NCBI GenBank assembly: GCA_019347805.1
Contig: JAHWKR010000006.1
Span: 1-64,000, forward strand
Reading direction: 5' to 3'
From: Methanobacteriota archaeon
GTDB lineage: Archaea; Thermoplasmatota; E2; JACPAO01; JAHWKR01
Length of the DNA: 64,000 nt
Part shown: positions 25,558 through 34,038 of the stretch, in pieces
How positions within the stretch are numbered: the first letter of the stretch is position 1
Layout of the letters: every line of letters begins with the position of its first letter
The notes under the pieces: generated by a model
Databases searched by the model: none
What the model saw: only the letters and a program-made list of their open reading frames with translations
What the model was told of the DNA's origin: nothing
Made by a program: the position numbers and the translations under genes

Positions 25558-26028
25558 GGGGTCGGCGTCGGTCCGTTGCGGACCGACATGGCTTTCCGCC
25601 ACCTGGAACGTGAGCCGGATGTCGTTCGTGTCATAGCGGAAGACGAGCGTATACGTCCCGCCCGGGACGAGGTGGCGTTCGCTGTCGCGCTGGAACCAGC
25701 AGCTGGCGTGGCTGTAGCCGGGCGGAGCGTCGACGATGACATCGGCCGCGATGGGTCCGTAGACGTGGTCGCCGTCCTTGTCCTCGATGTGCCACGGGTC
25801 TGTGCTCGGCAGGTAGTGCCATTCGTGGTCGGTGTTGGTCCAGTCGAAGCAGACCGGTTCGATGACGGTGATCTTGTCGCTGTGCACTTGGCCGTAGAGG
25901 TTTTTGGCCATGACGAGCACCGAGTGGTCGTCCTTTGTGTAGTGGGGCACCACGGGGTCGGGGGTCGCTAGGGCGGGCGTGGCGAGAAGCACGATGGTCA
26001 GCAGCGTCAAGATACGCACGGGTTCCAC
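25498..26028 (-). CDS. Secreted protein, unknown (plastocyanin-like size)
   Basis: This protein of about 176 aa has a signal peptide (about 1-24) and a beta-rich domain with YTLVFRYDT near the end and two cysteines. The general layout (about 130-aa mature beta domain, His/Trp-rich patch DHEWHYL, DPWH) is cupredoxin-like, but a His-Cys-His-Met copper site is not evident. GTG at 26028 or 26019 can serve as start. It overlaps the MFS gene 3' end by 60 nt. Confidence 0.62.
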   Translation of the reverse strand: MEPVRILTLLTIVLLATPALATPDPVVPHYTKDDHSVLVMAKNLYGQVHSDKITVIEPVCFDWTNTDHEWHYLPSTDPWHIEDKDGDHVYGPIAADVIVDAPPGYSHASCWFQRDSERHLVPGGTYTLVFRYDTNDIRLTFQVAESHVGPQRTDADPLTLPQHVPERLQDEPLLGV

Positions 26029-26112
26029 CGCTGGGACGGAACGGCGGCCATGGCGATGAGTGTTTCGGTGGCCGGTCGGCGGGGGCTGGTGACCGGCGCG
26101 TCTCACTGCGTG

Positions 26113-26265
26113 ATGGACGATCGGGATGCCCGCCGCAATCGCGTCGGTATTCAGACGATCGCATCAGGGCGCGCTCGAGCGCTGCTGTACCTTGGGGGAG
26201 CGTTCGCTGCATATCTCACTGCTTTTGCTTATATACTTGGAGGTGCCATTCTCTATGCGGTCTAA
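26113..26265 (+). CDS. Possible 50-aa single-span membrane protein
   Basis: This open frame of 50 codons has a basic N-terminus (DARRN, GRAR) and a C-terminal hydrophobic helix (LLYLGGAFAAYLTAFAYI). Its stop lies 4 nt before the next small gene, inside that gene's ribosome-site region. The helix quality and spacing are the only support. It may instead be a shadow. Confidence 0.32.
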   Translation: MDDRDARRNRVGIQTIASGRARALLYLGGAFAAYLTAFAYILGGAILYAV

Positions 26266-26269
26266 GGTC

Positions 26270-26404
26270 ATGTCCGAGAAGAAGCGAGTCCGGCTCAAGA
26301 TCAAGGATCTGGGGACGACGTACATCCCTTTGAACGCGGCGAGGATGCCCGAGTTCGTACGTCTGAACAAGACGCCGCCGCTTGTCGACGACGAAGAGTC
26401 CTGA
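26270..26404 (+). CDS. Small basic protein, unknown function
   Basis: This 44-aa protein has a strongly basic N-terminus (SEKKRVRLKIKD) and an acidic end (VDDEES). An in-frame ATG at 26255 (5 codons earlier) has GGAGGTG 9 nt upstream and is an alternative start. A TATA box (ttatata, 26229-26235) lies 35-40 nt before 26270. Good promoter and ribosome-site signals for such a short frame argue that it is real. It could be a nucleic-acid-binding or ribosome-associated protein; no family is recognised. Confidence 0.55.
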   Translation: MSEKKRVRLKIKDLGTTYIPLNAARMPEFVRLNKTPPLVDDEES

Positions 26405-26446
26405 TCTTCCTCCGCCAGCGACGCAGATGATCCTGCCGACGCCGTC

Positions 26447-28072
26447 TCACTCGCGCCGTCTTGTCCCGATGACCGCCGCGCCGATGAGTCCGAGGAGCGC
26501 GAAGACCGTCGGGGCGGGGATGGCGTTGATCTCCGGTCCGACCCGTTCCACGGCGATGAGGTGATCGTCGACAGGCCACTCTTTGTCGGCGCTCGGGGTG
26601 AAGCCGAGGGCACGCCCGCTCATGAGGTCCTTGCCGTAGTAGACGGGGGTGGGGGAGCCGTGGATGTCGAAGGGGTCGACGCGGAGGATGTGTTTCCCCT
26701 CGGTGTGCATGGCGGCCTGGAAGGCGAACGTGCCGGTCGCGTGCGTGTGGAGCTTGTGGCGAAGGAGCGGCATGCCCTCCTCGTCCTGCACTTCGAAGGC
26801 GACCTCGCTGTGCATAAAGGGCACATCGCCGGGGCCGTGGACGAAGAACTCGACGCTGCGCGGTGCGGCGACGGTCAGCTGTTCCGTGCCTGTGACGTCG
26901 ATGAACTGGGGACCCGCTTGGAGCGGGAGGTTGGCGGGGGCGACGTGGTAGGTGTAGCTCTTGGCGTCGGTCCAATCACCTTGCTGTCCGCTGAATTCCC
27001 AGGTGTAGTCGCCGAGCGCCTGGTTGGCGGACATGAGGGTCAGCACGCCGTCGTATTCGTGCAGGCTGCTGCTTTCGAAGACGGTGCCGTAGGGGCCGGT
27101 GAGCTTGGCGACGTGGTTCGTGTGCTGGACAAGCGTCATGTTCGGTGTCTCGTAGACGACGTAGGAGGCGCGCACCTGCGAGAAAGGTCCGGCGGTCGGC
27201 TTCATGGCGACGCGGTCTTTGGTGCCTTGGACGGGGTCGGCGGTGATGTGGGTGACGTATCCCTTTCCGCCGTGGGCATGGCTCTCGTTGCTGTTCCCTG
27301 AGATGGGGCGCTCCGTCCGCTGTGCAAGGTCCAGTGGCGTTCCGTAGGTCGCTTCTGTGACATCGATGACCTTCTTCACCACGACGGGGTCGAAGACGGT
27401 GGCGCTCTTGTCCGGGAACGCGGTGTAGCCGACGATGCGCACTTCGTGCTTGCCGGTCTTCTCGAACGCGTAGTCGAACGACATGGCGTCGTCATGGGTG
27501 TGCGTGTGGGCTTCGAGGACGAGGAAATCGTCGGCGATGCGGCGCACCTGGACGAGGGCGTCGGTGTGGGGGATGATGGTGCCGTCCGCGTCGACCACCG
27601 AGTAGGTGAACGTGGCGGGGGTCTTGGCACTGACGCCGCTCGGCCATGCGGCGTCGATCGTCGCCTCTTCTTTGCCGTGTGCAGGGACGACATAGCCTTC
27701 GTAGGTGGCGACCAGTTCGCCGTCGGTGATGGGGACGGCCACGGTGACGGTGTATTCACCGGCGACGGGGAAGACGATGTCGATGTCGCCGACGCCGTCG
27801 TAGTCGTGACCGGATTCCGTGGCGTAGAGCGAGATGCCGTTCAGGACGACGTCGACGTGGAAGTCGTGGTGCACGAACGGGACACCGTCGGGGTCGAGGA
27901 GCACGTACTGGAAGTGGCTGAGGTCGCCCACGACGGTGCGGCCGTCCGCAGGCAGGTCGGCCATGATGAGGAGCATGCCTTCGGACATGTCGTGTTCGTG
28001 GTCCTGCGCGCTGGTGGGGAGGCTCACGGCGACAAGGGCGAGAAGGAGGCAGACGGCGGTCGGGACACGCAT
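26447..28072 (-). CDS. His-rich secreted surface protein with Ig-like repeats
   Basis: This 541-aa exported protein has a signal peptide (1-22), His/Met/Asp-rich patches (DHEHDMSEGM, HHDFHVD, HTHTHDD, HKLHTHATG) and repeated Ig-like beta domains of about 110-120 aa. The C-terminus is Pro-Ala-Pro-Thr, one hydrophobic helix, then RRR, a PGF-CTERM-like anchor. The His clusters suggest metal (copper or zinc) binding or sensing. TATA (CCTTTAATAC, minus, 28101-28110) lies about 33 nt upstream, for a leader of about 7 nt. It is divergent from the TSP3-repeat protein. Confidence 0.75.
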   Translation of the reverse strand: MRVPTAVCLLLALVAVSLPTSAQDHEHDMSEGMLLIMADLPADGRTVVGDLSHFQYVLLDPDGVPFVHHDFHVDVVLNGISLYATESGHDYDGVGDIDIVFPVAGEYTVTVAVPITDGELVATYEGYVVPAHGKEEATIDAAWPSGVSAKTPATFTYSVVDADGTIIPHTDALVQVRRIADDFLVLEAHTHTHDDAMSFDYAFEKTGKHEVRIVGYTAFPDKSATVFDPVVVKKVIDVTEATYGTPLDLAQRTERPISGNSNESHAHGGKGYVTHITADPVQGTKDRVAMKPTAGPFSQVRASYVVYETPNMTLVQHTNHVAKLTGPYGTVFESSSLHEYDGVLTLMSANQALGDYTWEFSGQQGDWTDAKSYTYHVAPANLPLQAGPQFIDVTGTEQLTVAAPRSVEFFVHGPGDVPFMHSEVAFEVQDEEGMPLLRHKLHTHATGTFAFQAAMHTEGKHILRVDPFDIHGSPTPVYYGKDLMSGRALGFTPSADKEWPVDDHLIAVERVGPEINAIPAPTVFALLGLIGAAVIGTRRRE

Positions 28073-28235
28073 GGGGACCAGGTCCGTGGGAGTCTTCAGC
28101 GTATTAAAGGGTTAGCGTGGTTTGGTGGACATCCGGGAAACCGGTCAGGAGGCCGAGGCCGGTCAGAAGGGGGGGTGTTCTTCCCTTGATGGCGCCCGCG
28201 GAACCATTAAATGAACAGGAGGGTCTCTCGTCCCG

Positions 28236-31043
28236 GTGGCGAGCGGCGTATCGGGTTCTCGACGTGCAGTCGTGCTGATCCTGGTCCTTGGGATGACCAT
28301 GGTCGCTTCGCCTTGGCCGTCCGCGGAAGGAGCGGTGCAACGTCAGACGTTCACGGTTTCTGACGAGGCGATCGGGTGGTCTGTCGCCATGGAAGGTGGA
28401 TGGTTGGCCGCTGGCACTCTGTGGCGTGTGCATCTTTACAACTATACTGATGGTGCATGGGTCGAGGACGTCAAGCTTCGGCCTCCACAACCTCCCGCCA
28501 ACACTAATGATGGTTTCGGTGCTTCGGTCGATTTCGACGGTGACAGATTGGCGGTGGGCGCCACGAGCGACCACGAAGTGGCGGATTTTGCCGGCGCGGC
28601 GTATGTCTTCGAACGGACAGCCTCGGGGTGGACCGAAGAGGCTCGTTTGCTCACGGACGATGGTGAAGAAGGTGATCGATTCGGTGCGGCCGTCTCCCTC
28701 GACGGTGACACTTTGGCGACCGCCGCCGTGCCGGGTTATCCCGATAGCGATCGGCCAGGTGCGGTCTACATTTTCGAGAAAGGGCTCTTGGGCTGGCGCC
28801 AGACGGCCAAGCTCAGGTCGCCGGAGCCGGCCAACAGGGACGGGTTCGGGACTTCACTCGCTCTTGATGGCGACAGCCTTTTCGTAGGCGCTCCGGGGCC
28901 GGGTGCGGTCTATGTGTTCCATCGTCAGCAGGATTTGTCCTGGAATGTGGAGAGCCGGCTCGCCATGGCAGAAGGTGTGGCACCCGACCTCGGATATTCT
29001 CTCTCACTTTCGGGTGATCGTCTGGTCGCAGGTGACCGATCAGGGGGTGGCTCCGCCTATGTGTTCGAGTTCGCCCCCAATGGTGGTTGGTTCCACAGTG
29101 CGAAGCTGACACCTTCCGACGGTGGACCGGATGATCTTTTCGGGTCCTCTGTCGCGGTGGATGGTCCGACCATCGTGGTGGGGGCGCCCGTCGAGCATCA
29201 CGCCACCAGTGTGGACGCCCCGGGTACAGCGCATGTTTTCGAACTCGTCGACGGGGTATGGCAGGAGAATTATCGCTTCAATGCACCGGGTGGGGGCGAG
29301 GTGGATGACTATTTCGGCCATGCCGTGGCGTTGGTCCGGGACAAGGTCGCGGTGAGCGATCCGTTGGGGGACCCGAACACCTTGACGACCCTCGACCTCG
29401 ACCAGGACGACGATGGCCTGTTCGAGACACGTGATCCTGACCGTGACGGCGACGGCCACCTTAATGGATCCGACAACTGTCCGGATGTCGTGAACACGGG
29501 TCAGGCTGACCTGGATGGGGACGGTCTTGGTGATGCCTGTGATCCCGACCGGGACGGCGACGGCGTGTCGGATTCGGTCGATAACTGCCTGGAGACCGCG
29601 AACATGGACCAGGCGGACCTGGATGGCGACGGCATCGGCGACGTCTGCGACGATGACCGTGACGGCGACGGCCTCCTGAACGTCGAGGACAACTGTCCCG
29701 GCGTGTCGAATCCGGACCAGTCGGACGCCGACGGAGACGGCCTTGGGGACGTGTGCGATGACGATCGTGATGGGGACGGGGTCGGGAACACTGTCGACAA
29801 TTGTCCGGATGTCGGGAACCCGGGCCAGTCGGACGCCGATGGTGACGGGATCGGTGATCCTTGTGATGAGGACGTGGACGGGGACGGTCACCTGAACGTA
29901 GTGGACAATTGCCCCACGATGCCCAATGCGTTACAGGAGGACCAGGACGGAGACGGGATCGGCGACGCATGCGACCCTGACATCGACGGTGACGGTGTGT
30001 TGAACGGTGCGGACAACTGCGAGCGCGTGGCGAATCCGGACCAGGGCGATCTGGACGGCGACGGGATCGGTGACCATTGTGATGAGGACAAGGACGGAGA
30101 TGGACTCCTGAACACGGCCGACAACTGCCCCGGAACGGTCAATCCTGGTCAGGAGGACCAGGATGGTGATGGTATAGGGGACTTGTGCGATCCTGATCGT
30201 GATGGCGACGGAGTGGCGAACACGGTCGACAATTGCCCAGGGACGGCGAACGCGGACCAGGAGGATCTGGACGGGGATGGTGTAGGCGATACCTGCGATG
30301 ATGATCGTGATGGGGACGGGGTGTCTGACGTGTCGGACAACTGTCCCGCCCTCGCCAACGCGGACCAGGCGGATAGTGATGGGGACGGCATCGGTGATGT
30401 CTGTGAGGACGACGATGGGGACGGGGTGCTGAACGGCGTCGACAATTGCGTGCAGACACAGAACCCGGGGCAGGAAGATCTGGATCTCGATGGTCTGGGG
30501 GACGCCTGTGACGACGATCTCGACGGAGATGGGCTCGGCAACAGCGATGAGACGGCCCGAGGCACGGATCCGTATGACGCCGACACCGATGATGATGGCT
30601 TGTCAGATGGTTCCGAAGTGCTCGATCTCGGTACAGATCCATTGAAGAAGGACACCGATGCCGACTTGCTCGACGATCGCCTCGAGATCTTCACGTACCG
30701 GACGGACCCGCTCGTTCCCGATACGGATGCGGACAGGATCGGCGACGGCCGTGAGATCATCACCTACAAGACGGATCCGCGTGCTCCAGATTCGGACTAC
30801 GACGGACTGGACGATGGACAAGAGATCTTGTGGCACCGCACAGACCCCAATGATCCGGATACGGATGATGACACGTTGCTAGATGGAGACGAGGTCCATC
30901 AATATGGGACGGATCCGAGGAAGGTCGACACGGACGGCGATCTCTACGGAGACGAGACCGAGGTGCGGTGCTCATCGGACCCCACCGACAGGTCTTCGGT
31001 GCCCCTGCCGTTCTGTTCGATGCCAGACCGCCTGCCGGTCTAG
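28236..31043 (+). CDS. Large secreted FG-GAP / thrombospondin type 3 repeat protein
   Basis: This 935-aa exported protein starts at GTG with a signal peptide (about 8-32). Residues about 40-390 hold six or so FG-GAP-like repeats (FGASVDFDGDRLAVGA and variants), as in integrin-alpha-type beta-propellers. Residues about 400-758 are ten TSP3 repeats of 36 (last one 35) residues with D-x-D-x-D-G Ca2+ loops and a Cys pair per unit. Residues about 760-920 are six further Ca2+ loops of the TDPxxxDTDxDGLxDGxE type. No C-terminal anchor is seen. The protein is very acidic and probably a Ca2+-stabilised adhesin or matrix protein. Its 3' end abuts a broken SRPBCC gene. Confidence 0.88.
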   Translation: MASGVSGSRRAVVLILVLGMTMVASPWPSAEGAVQRQTFTVSDEAIGWSVAMEGGWLAAGTLWRVHLYNYTDGAWVEDVKLRPPQPPANTNDGFGASVDFDGDRLAVGATSDHEVADFAGAAYVFERTASGWTEEARLLTDDGEEGDRFGAAVSLDGDTLATAAVPGYPDSDRPGAVYIFEKGLLGWRQTAKLRSPEPANRDGFGTSLALDGDSLFVGAPGPGAVYVFHRQQDLSWNVESRLAMAEGVAPDLGYSLSLSGDRLVAGDRSGGGSAYVFEFAPNGGWFHSAKLTPSDGGPDDLFGSSVAVDGPTIVVGAPVEHHATSVDAPGTAHVFELVDGVWQENYRFNAPGGGEVDDYFGHAVALVRDKVAVSDPLGDPNTLTTLDLDQDDDGLFETRDPDRDGDGHLNGSDNCPDVVNTGQADLDGDGLGDACDPDRDGDGVSDSVDNCLETANMDQADLDGDGIGDVCDDDRDGDGLLNVEDNCPGVSNPDQSDADGDGLGDVCDDDRDGDGVGNTVDNCPDVGNPGQSDADGDGIGDPCDEDVDGDGHLNVVDNCPTMPNALQEDQDGDGIGDACDPDIDGDGVLNGADNCERVANPDQGDLDGDGIGDHCDEDKDGDGLLNTADNCPGTVNPGQEDQDGDGIGDLCDPDRDGDGVANTVDNCPGTANADQEDLDGDGVGDTCDDDRDGDGVSDVSDNCPALANADQADSDGDGIGDVCEDDDGDGVLNGVDNCVQTQNPGQEDLDLDGLGDACDDDLDGDGLGNSDETARGTDPYDADTDDDGLSDGSEVLDLGTDPLKKDTDADLLDDRLEIFTYRTDPLVPDTDADRIGDGREIITYKTDPRAPDSDYDGLDDGQEILWHRTDPNDPDTDDDTLLDGDEVHQYGTDPRKVDTDGDLYGDETEVRCSSDPTDRSSVPLPFCSMPDRLPV
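29433..30509 (+). repeat. Ten tandem 108-bp TSP3-coding repeats
   Basis: There are nine units of 108 bp and one of 105 bp, each encoding one TSP3 Ca2+-binding repeat with one Cys near the middle and one at the end. The repeated gacggcgacgg-like DNA makes the tract prone to copy-number change. Confidence 0.85.
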
Positions 31044-31055
31044 TGGAGAAGCATG

Positions 31056-31217
31056 GGAAGAGGGTTCGAAGGTGCGGACGTCGGCTTTCAGGTCGGGGGC
31101 ATACCAGCGGGCGACGAGGTCTTTCTGGGTGAGGGCGTCGTAGACCTTATTGGGCGTTGTGTCGTAGGTCTTGCGGATGGTGGGTCGTGCGTCGGTGGTC
31201 TGCAGTTCGGGGGTCAT
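31056..31217 (-). pseudogene. Truncated AHSA1/SRPBCC-family gene remnant
   Basis: The first 52 or so codons encode a normal N-terminus of an AHSA1/START-type SRPBCC protein (RKTYDTTPNKVYDALT, then VARWYAP-L). The frame then leaves the family before the expected glycine-rich second strand and runs out in unrelated Arg-rich sequence up to 30972. It lies 56 nt downstream of an ArsR gene, the usual two-gene arrangement for this family. The lost C-terminal two-thirds are replaced by the 3' end of the TSP3-repeat gene, which points to deletion or insertion at about 31050-31065. Confidence 0.65.
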
Positions 31218-31273
31218 GTTCGGTCAGCCTCCTTGCGTCGGGTAGAGCGGGCAGGTGAGCGTGTCTGGCCGCT

Positions 31274-31597
31274 CTAGCCACGCAGGAGGTCGTCGCGGGC
31301 GTCGAGCCGTTCGGTCCAGAAGCGTCGGTGCTGTTCGATCCAGTCCTCGGCGGCGGCGAGTGGGCCGGGGTCGAGGCGGACGTGGCGTTCGCGGCCGTGG
31401 GGTTCGACCTGGACGAGGCCGGCGGATTGCAGGACGCGCAGGTGTTTCGAGATGCCGGCGAGCGACATCTCGAACGGTTCGGCGAGGGCGGTCACCGTGG
31501 CATCACGTTCCTCGGTGAGCCGGCTGAGGATGGCGCGCCGGACGGGGTGGGCGAGCGCTTGGAAGGTGGCGTCGAGGTCGAGGGCTTGGTCAACCAA
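31274..31597 (-). CDS. ArsR-family winged-helix regulator
   Basis: This 107-aa ArsR-type regulator begins LDATFQALAHPVRRAILSRLTE and has the recognition helix SLAGISKHLRVLQSAGLV and a wing (PHGRERHVRLD). The C-terminus has WIEQHRRFWTERLD, typical of the ArsR group paired with SRPBCC proteins. It lacks metal-site cysteines. The TTG start at 31597 is 29 nt from TATA (minus, 31624-31630), giving a leaderless mRNA. Two AACC-N4-GGTT sites flank the promoter. Its partner SRPBCC gene is truncated (31056-31217). Confidence 0.87.
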   Translation of the reverse strand: MVDQALDLDATFQALAHPVRRAILSRLTEERDATVTALAEPFEMSLAGISKHLRVLQSAGLVQVEPHGRERHVRLDPGPLAAAEDWIEQHRRFWTERLDARDDLLRG

Positions 31598-31603
31598 TCG
31601 GTT
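31592..31603. promoter_or_regulatory. AACC-N4-GGTT inverted repeat, proximal site
   Basis: aaccaatcggtt lies across the TTG start and predicted transcription start of the ArsR gene. It is one of two such sites, 36 bp apart, at this promoter; it is probably an autoregulatory operator. Confidence 0.5.
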
Positions 31604-31627
31604 GAGTGTTACCCATGGGACTCATTT

Positions 31628-31639
31628 AACCTTTTGGTT
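31628..31639. promoter_or_regulatory. AACC-N4-GGTT inverted repeat, distal site
   Basis: aaccttttggtt overlaps the upstream side of the TATA box (31624-31630). Symmetry extends to ttaacc / ggttcaa. It is the second candidate operator of the ArsR gene. Confidence 0.5.
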
Positions 31640-31759
31640 CAATATTTCGGGGCCGGGCGCCCCCCATGAGGGAAAACATCTCCGCCCGCGCCATAGCTTT
31701 AAGTGCCCCTTGCGCGGTCTCCCGTTTTGCGGTGGAAGTGGCTGCCGCGGAGAATCGAC

Positions 31760-32365
31760 ATGCAACAAAAGATCGTGGCGTTGGTGACCCTCTGGATGCT
31801 TACAATGGGAACCGTCCCGGGCTCGGCCGCGGACGAGGCCCAGCCCCAGGCGATGCCGGAGCCTTGTATGCCCATCTATGGGGTCTATGAGGTGAATCAA
31901 GCCTGCGAGAAGACGCAGTTCCTCAGGGATTGTCTGGCCCAGGAGGACCACAAGGAAAATGACAACTGCGACGGGACCGCCATCGGCTGGGTCTGGCTCG
32001 GATGCGTCCAGAACTGCATCACCACGACGCACCAAATGGTCAAGATCGGTCCGAGTCTCGTCCAGGTCGACCCGCCAGGGGTCTACCTGCAGACCTGTGA
32101 TTATGATGGCATCTCGGTGCCGATGCTCTTGACCGGACCATACGACTGCCCGCTTGACGGCCAGCCCAAGAACCCGACACCGATCGTGGTCGTCCCTGAT
32201 GACTGGACGGACCCGCAGAGATGTTGTGGCGTCGATCCGCACGATCTGCTCATTCCCATCCAGATCACGACCGGCACGTGCCGCGTCTACGTCTACGCGA
32301 CCTATCTCGGCGCGGGCGTGGAGGGCAGGACGCAGAACTACCCGTGCGCGATCGTCCAAGCCTAG
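31760..32365 (+). CDS. Secreted Cys-rich protein upstream of subtilase
   Basis: This 201-aa protein has a signal peptide (about 1-22) and twelve cysteines spread through the mature part, suggesting six disulfides. I know no matching family. TATA (gctttaag, about 31695-31702) drives it, and the subtilase gene follows 37 nt downstream with a strong ribosome site, so the two form an operon. A cognate inhibitor, foldase or substrate of the protease is possible; the subtilase itself has only an acidic linker where a propeptide would be. Confidence 0.7.
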   Translation: MQQKIVALVTLWMLTMGTVPGSAADEAQPQAMPEPCMPIYGVYEVNQACEKTQFLRDCLAQEDHKENDNCDGTAIGWVWLGCVQNCITTTHQMVKIGPSLVQVDPPGVYLQTCDYDGISVPMLLTGPYDCPLDGQPKNPTPIVVVPDDWTDPQRCCGVDPHDLLIPIQITTGTCRVYVYATYLGAGVEGRTQNYPCAIVQA

Positions 32366-32402
32366 GAAGGACCATGAAGGAAGGCGATGAGGAGGGGACC
32401 GG

Positions 32403-34007
32403 ATGAACAAGGCGGCCGCAGCGGTCGTGGTCACCCTCATCGTCGTCGCTTCCCTCGCCTTCGCGCTCATCGCGACCGATGACGCGGAACCGGCCAACGG
32501 TCGCTCGTCCGACGGGGCCCGTGGGACCGACGACAGCCCGGATGCGACAGGAGCCGGCGTCATCCCAGGTGACACCACCGCCGAGGAGGAAGGACCCGGT
32601 CAAGGAGACGCCGAGCCGTCGTCCGCGGACGATACGAGCGGCGGCGACCAAGACCCGGGGCCGAAGGCGGCACCGAGGCCGCGCGATGACGACCGTCCCA
32701 TCTCGTTCCCGGCCCCCCGCCCCCTGAAAGGCCCGGTCATCGCCTACATCGACACCGGGATCAACCCGTATCACGCGGCGTTCCGCGATTCCGCGCGTCA
32801 AGCCCATCCTGCGACCTACCTCGACGGCTATCCCGCCTCGGCCGAGCCGCTCGTTCTCAGCCTGGACGCGCCCGACATGCGCACCGCGCTCCATCAGGAC
32901 GAGGAGACGTGGGCGGCGATGGAGCACGGTGTGCTCTACTATGTCCCCGGCACGAAGATCGTCGGCATGGTGAAGTTCGGCGACAATCCCTGGAGCGGCG
33001 GTTTCATCGACGCCAACGGGCACGGGACGCTCGTGGCGGACGCCGGGTCGGGCAACACCGCAGGCGTGGCATCGGAGAGCCTCATCGTGAGCATCCAGTT
33101 CACGTCCGACTCGGACGCGATCTATGACTGGATCATCGCTTCGCCCTGGATCGATGTCGTCACGACGAGCGTCGGGATCGGCCATCACGGCGCCGCTTTC
33201 TTCGTCAAGACGGGCGTCGGACCCGACCTCTCCTCCGACCGCTCGTCCGTGCCGGGCACATACCGCCTCGTCGACCAGGGCCGGTTGATGGTCGCCGCGG
33301 CGGGCAACGATCCCACCCCGTCCTGGCGCTACGAGGGCGGCACGCCATGGATCTTCTCGGTCGGTGGCGCGCGGGCGCAACTGATCGATGGACAACAGGT
33401 ATGGGAGGTCTGCAAGTCCTGCACGCGTCAGACCGATGTCGTCGCCGTGATGAACGGCACGTTCGCCACGCATGGCTCCATGACGGCGACCGTGTCGGCG
33501 TCCGGAACGAGCGTCTCCGGCCCGCGCGTCGCGGCCTACAGCGTCCGTCTCATCGAGGCGGCGCGGGAGCGGCTCGGCGACACCAAGGGCTTCCATGACG
33601 GCGCCTATGCCACCGCTCCCCCGGGTGTGCCGGCACCGGTGCGCGGGCCGCTTTCGGACGGCCGCTTCACGGTCGAGGACCTCGACCGCCTGGTGCGTGT
33701 CGCGGCCGTGCCGTTCGACGTGGCCGAGAACCTTTCTCAGGTGCGTTGGCCGACGCAGGGTTACGGCCTCTTCAACGATACGGCGCTCGAGACCGCGCTT
33801 GCCATCCTGCATGGCGTCGTCGATGAACCGGAGCGGGCTTGGGACGATGCGTGGCATACGCTCTATGAAGAGGTCTCGGTGCGCTATTGGGAGCCATGGG
33901 TGTGCCGGTTCGAGAAACCGGTGACCGAATGGTCGACCTGCCCGACCGGTACCGAGGACCCTGAAGGGCTCGCCGAGGCGGTGCGGTTCCCGTTGCCGAA
34001 GCCGTGA
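32403..34007 (+). CDS. Subtilisin-like (S8) protease with acidic linker
   Basis: This 534-aa exported or membrane-anchored serine protease has an N-terminal hydrophobic segment (about 4-24), a disordered Asp/Glu/Gly/Pro linker (about 26-105), and an S8 domain with Asp117 (AYIDTGIN), His207 (NGHGTLVAD), Asn302 (AAAGN) and Ser370 (SGTSVSGP). The C-terminal 100 residues are a helical extension with a Cys pair. It has no standard inhibitor_I9 propeptide. GAGGAGGGG precedes the ATG. It is co-transcribed with the Cys-rich protein upstream. Confidence 0.9.
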   Translation: MNKAAAAVVVTLIVVASLAFALIATDDAEPANGRSSDGARGTDDSPDATGAGVIPGDTTAEEEGPGQGDAEPSSADDTSGGDQDPGPKAAPRPRDDDRPISFPAPRPLKGPVIAYIDTGINPYHAAFRDSARQAHPATYLDGYPASAEPLVLSLDAPDMRTALHQDEETWAAMEHGVLYYVPGTKIVGMVKFGDNPWSGGFIDANGHGTLVADAGSGNTAGVASESLIVSIQFTSDSDAIYDWIIASPWIDVVTTSVGIGHHGAAFFVKTGVGPDLSSDRSSVPGTYRLVDQGRLMVAAAGNDPTPSWRYEGGTPWIFSVGGARAQLIDGQQVWEVCKSCTRQTDVVAVMNGTFATHGSMTATVSASGTSVSGPRVAAYSVRLIEAARERLGDTKGFHDGAYATAPPGVPAPVRGPLSDGRFTVEDLDRLVRVAAVPFDVAENLSQVRWPTQGYGLFNDTALETALAILHGVVDEPERAWDDAWHTLYEEVSVRYWEPWVCRFEKPVTEWSTCPTGTEDPEGLAEAVRFPLPKP

Positions 34008-34038
34008 TGGGCCGCAGGGTGGCCTCGCTGCTCCTGCC

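Noticed and set aside
29433-30509. Regular direct repeats as a CRISPR-like array
   Set aside because: Units are fully coding, in frame, and give TSP3 Ca2+-binding repeats; there are no unique spacers.
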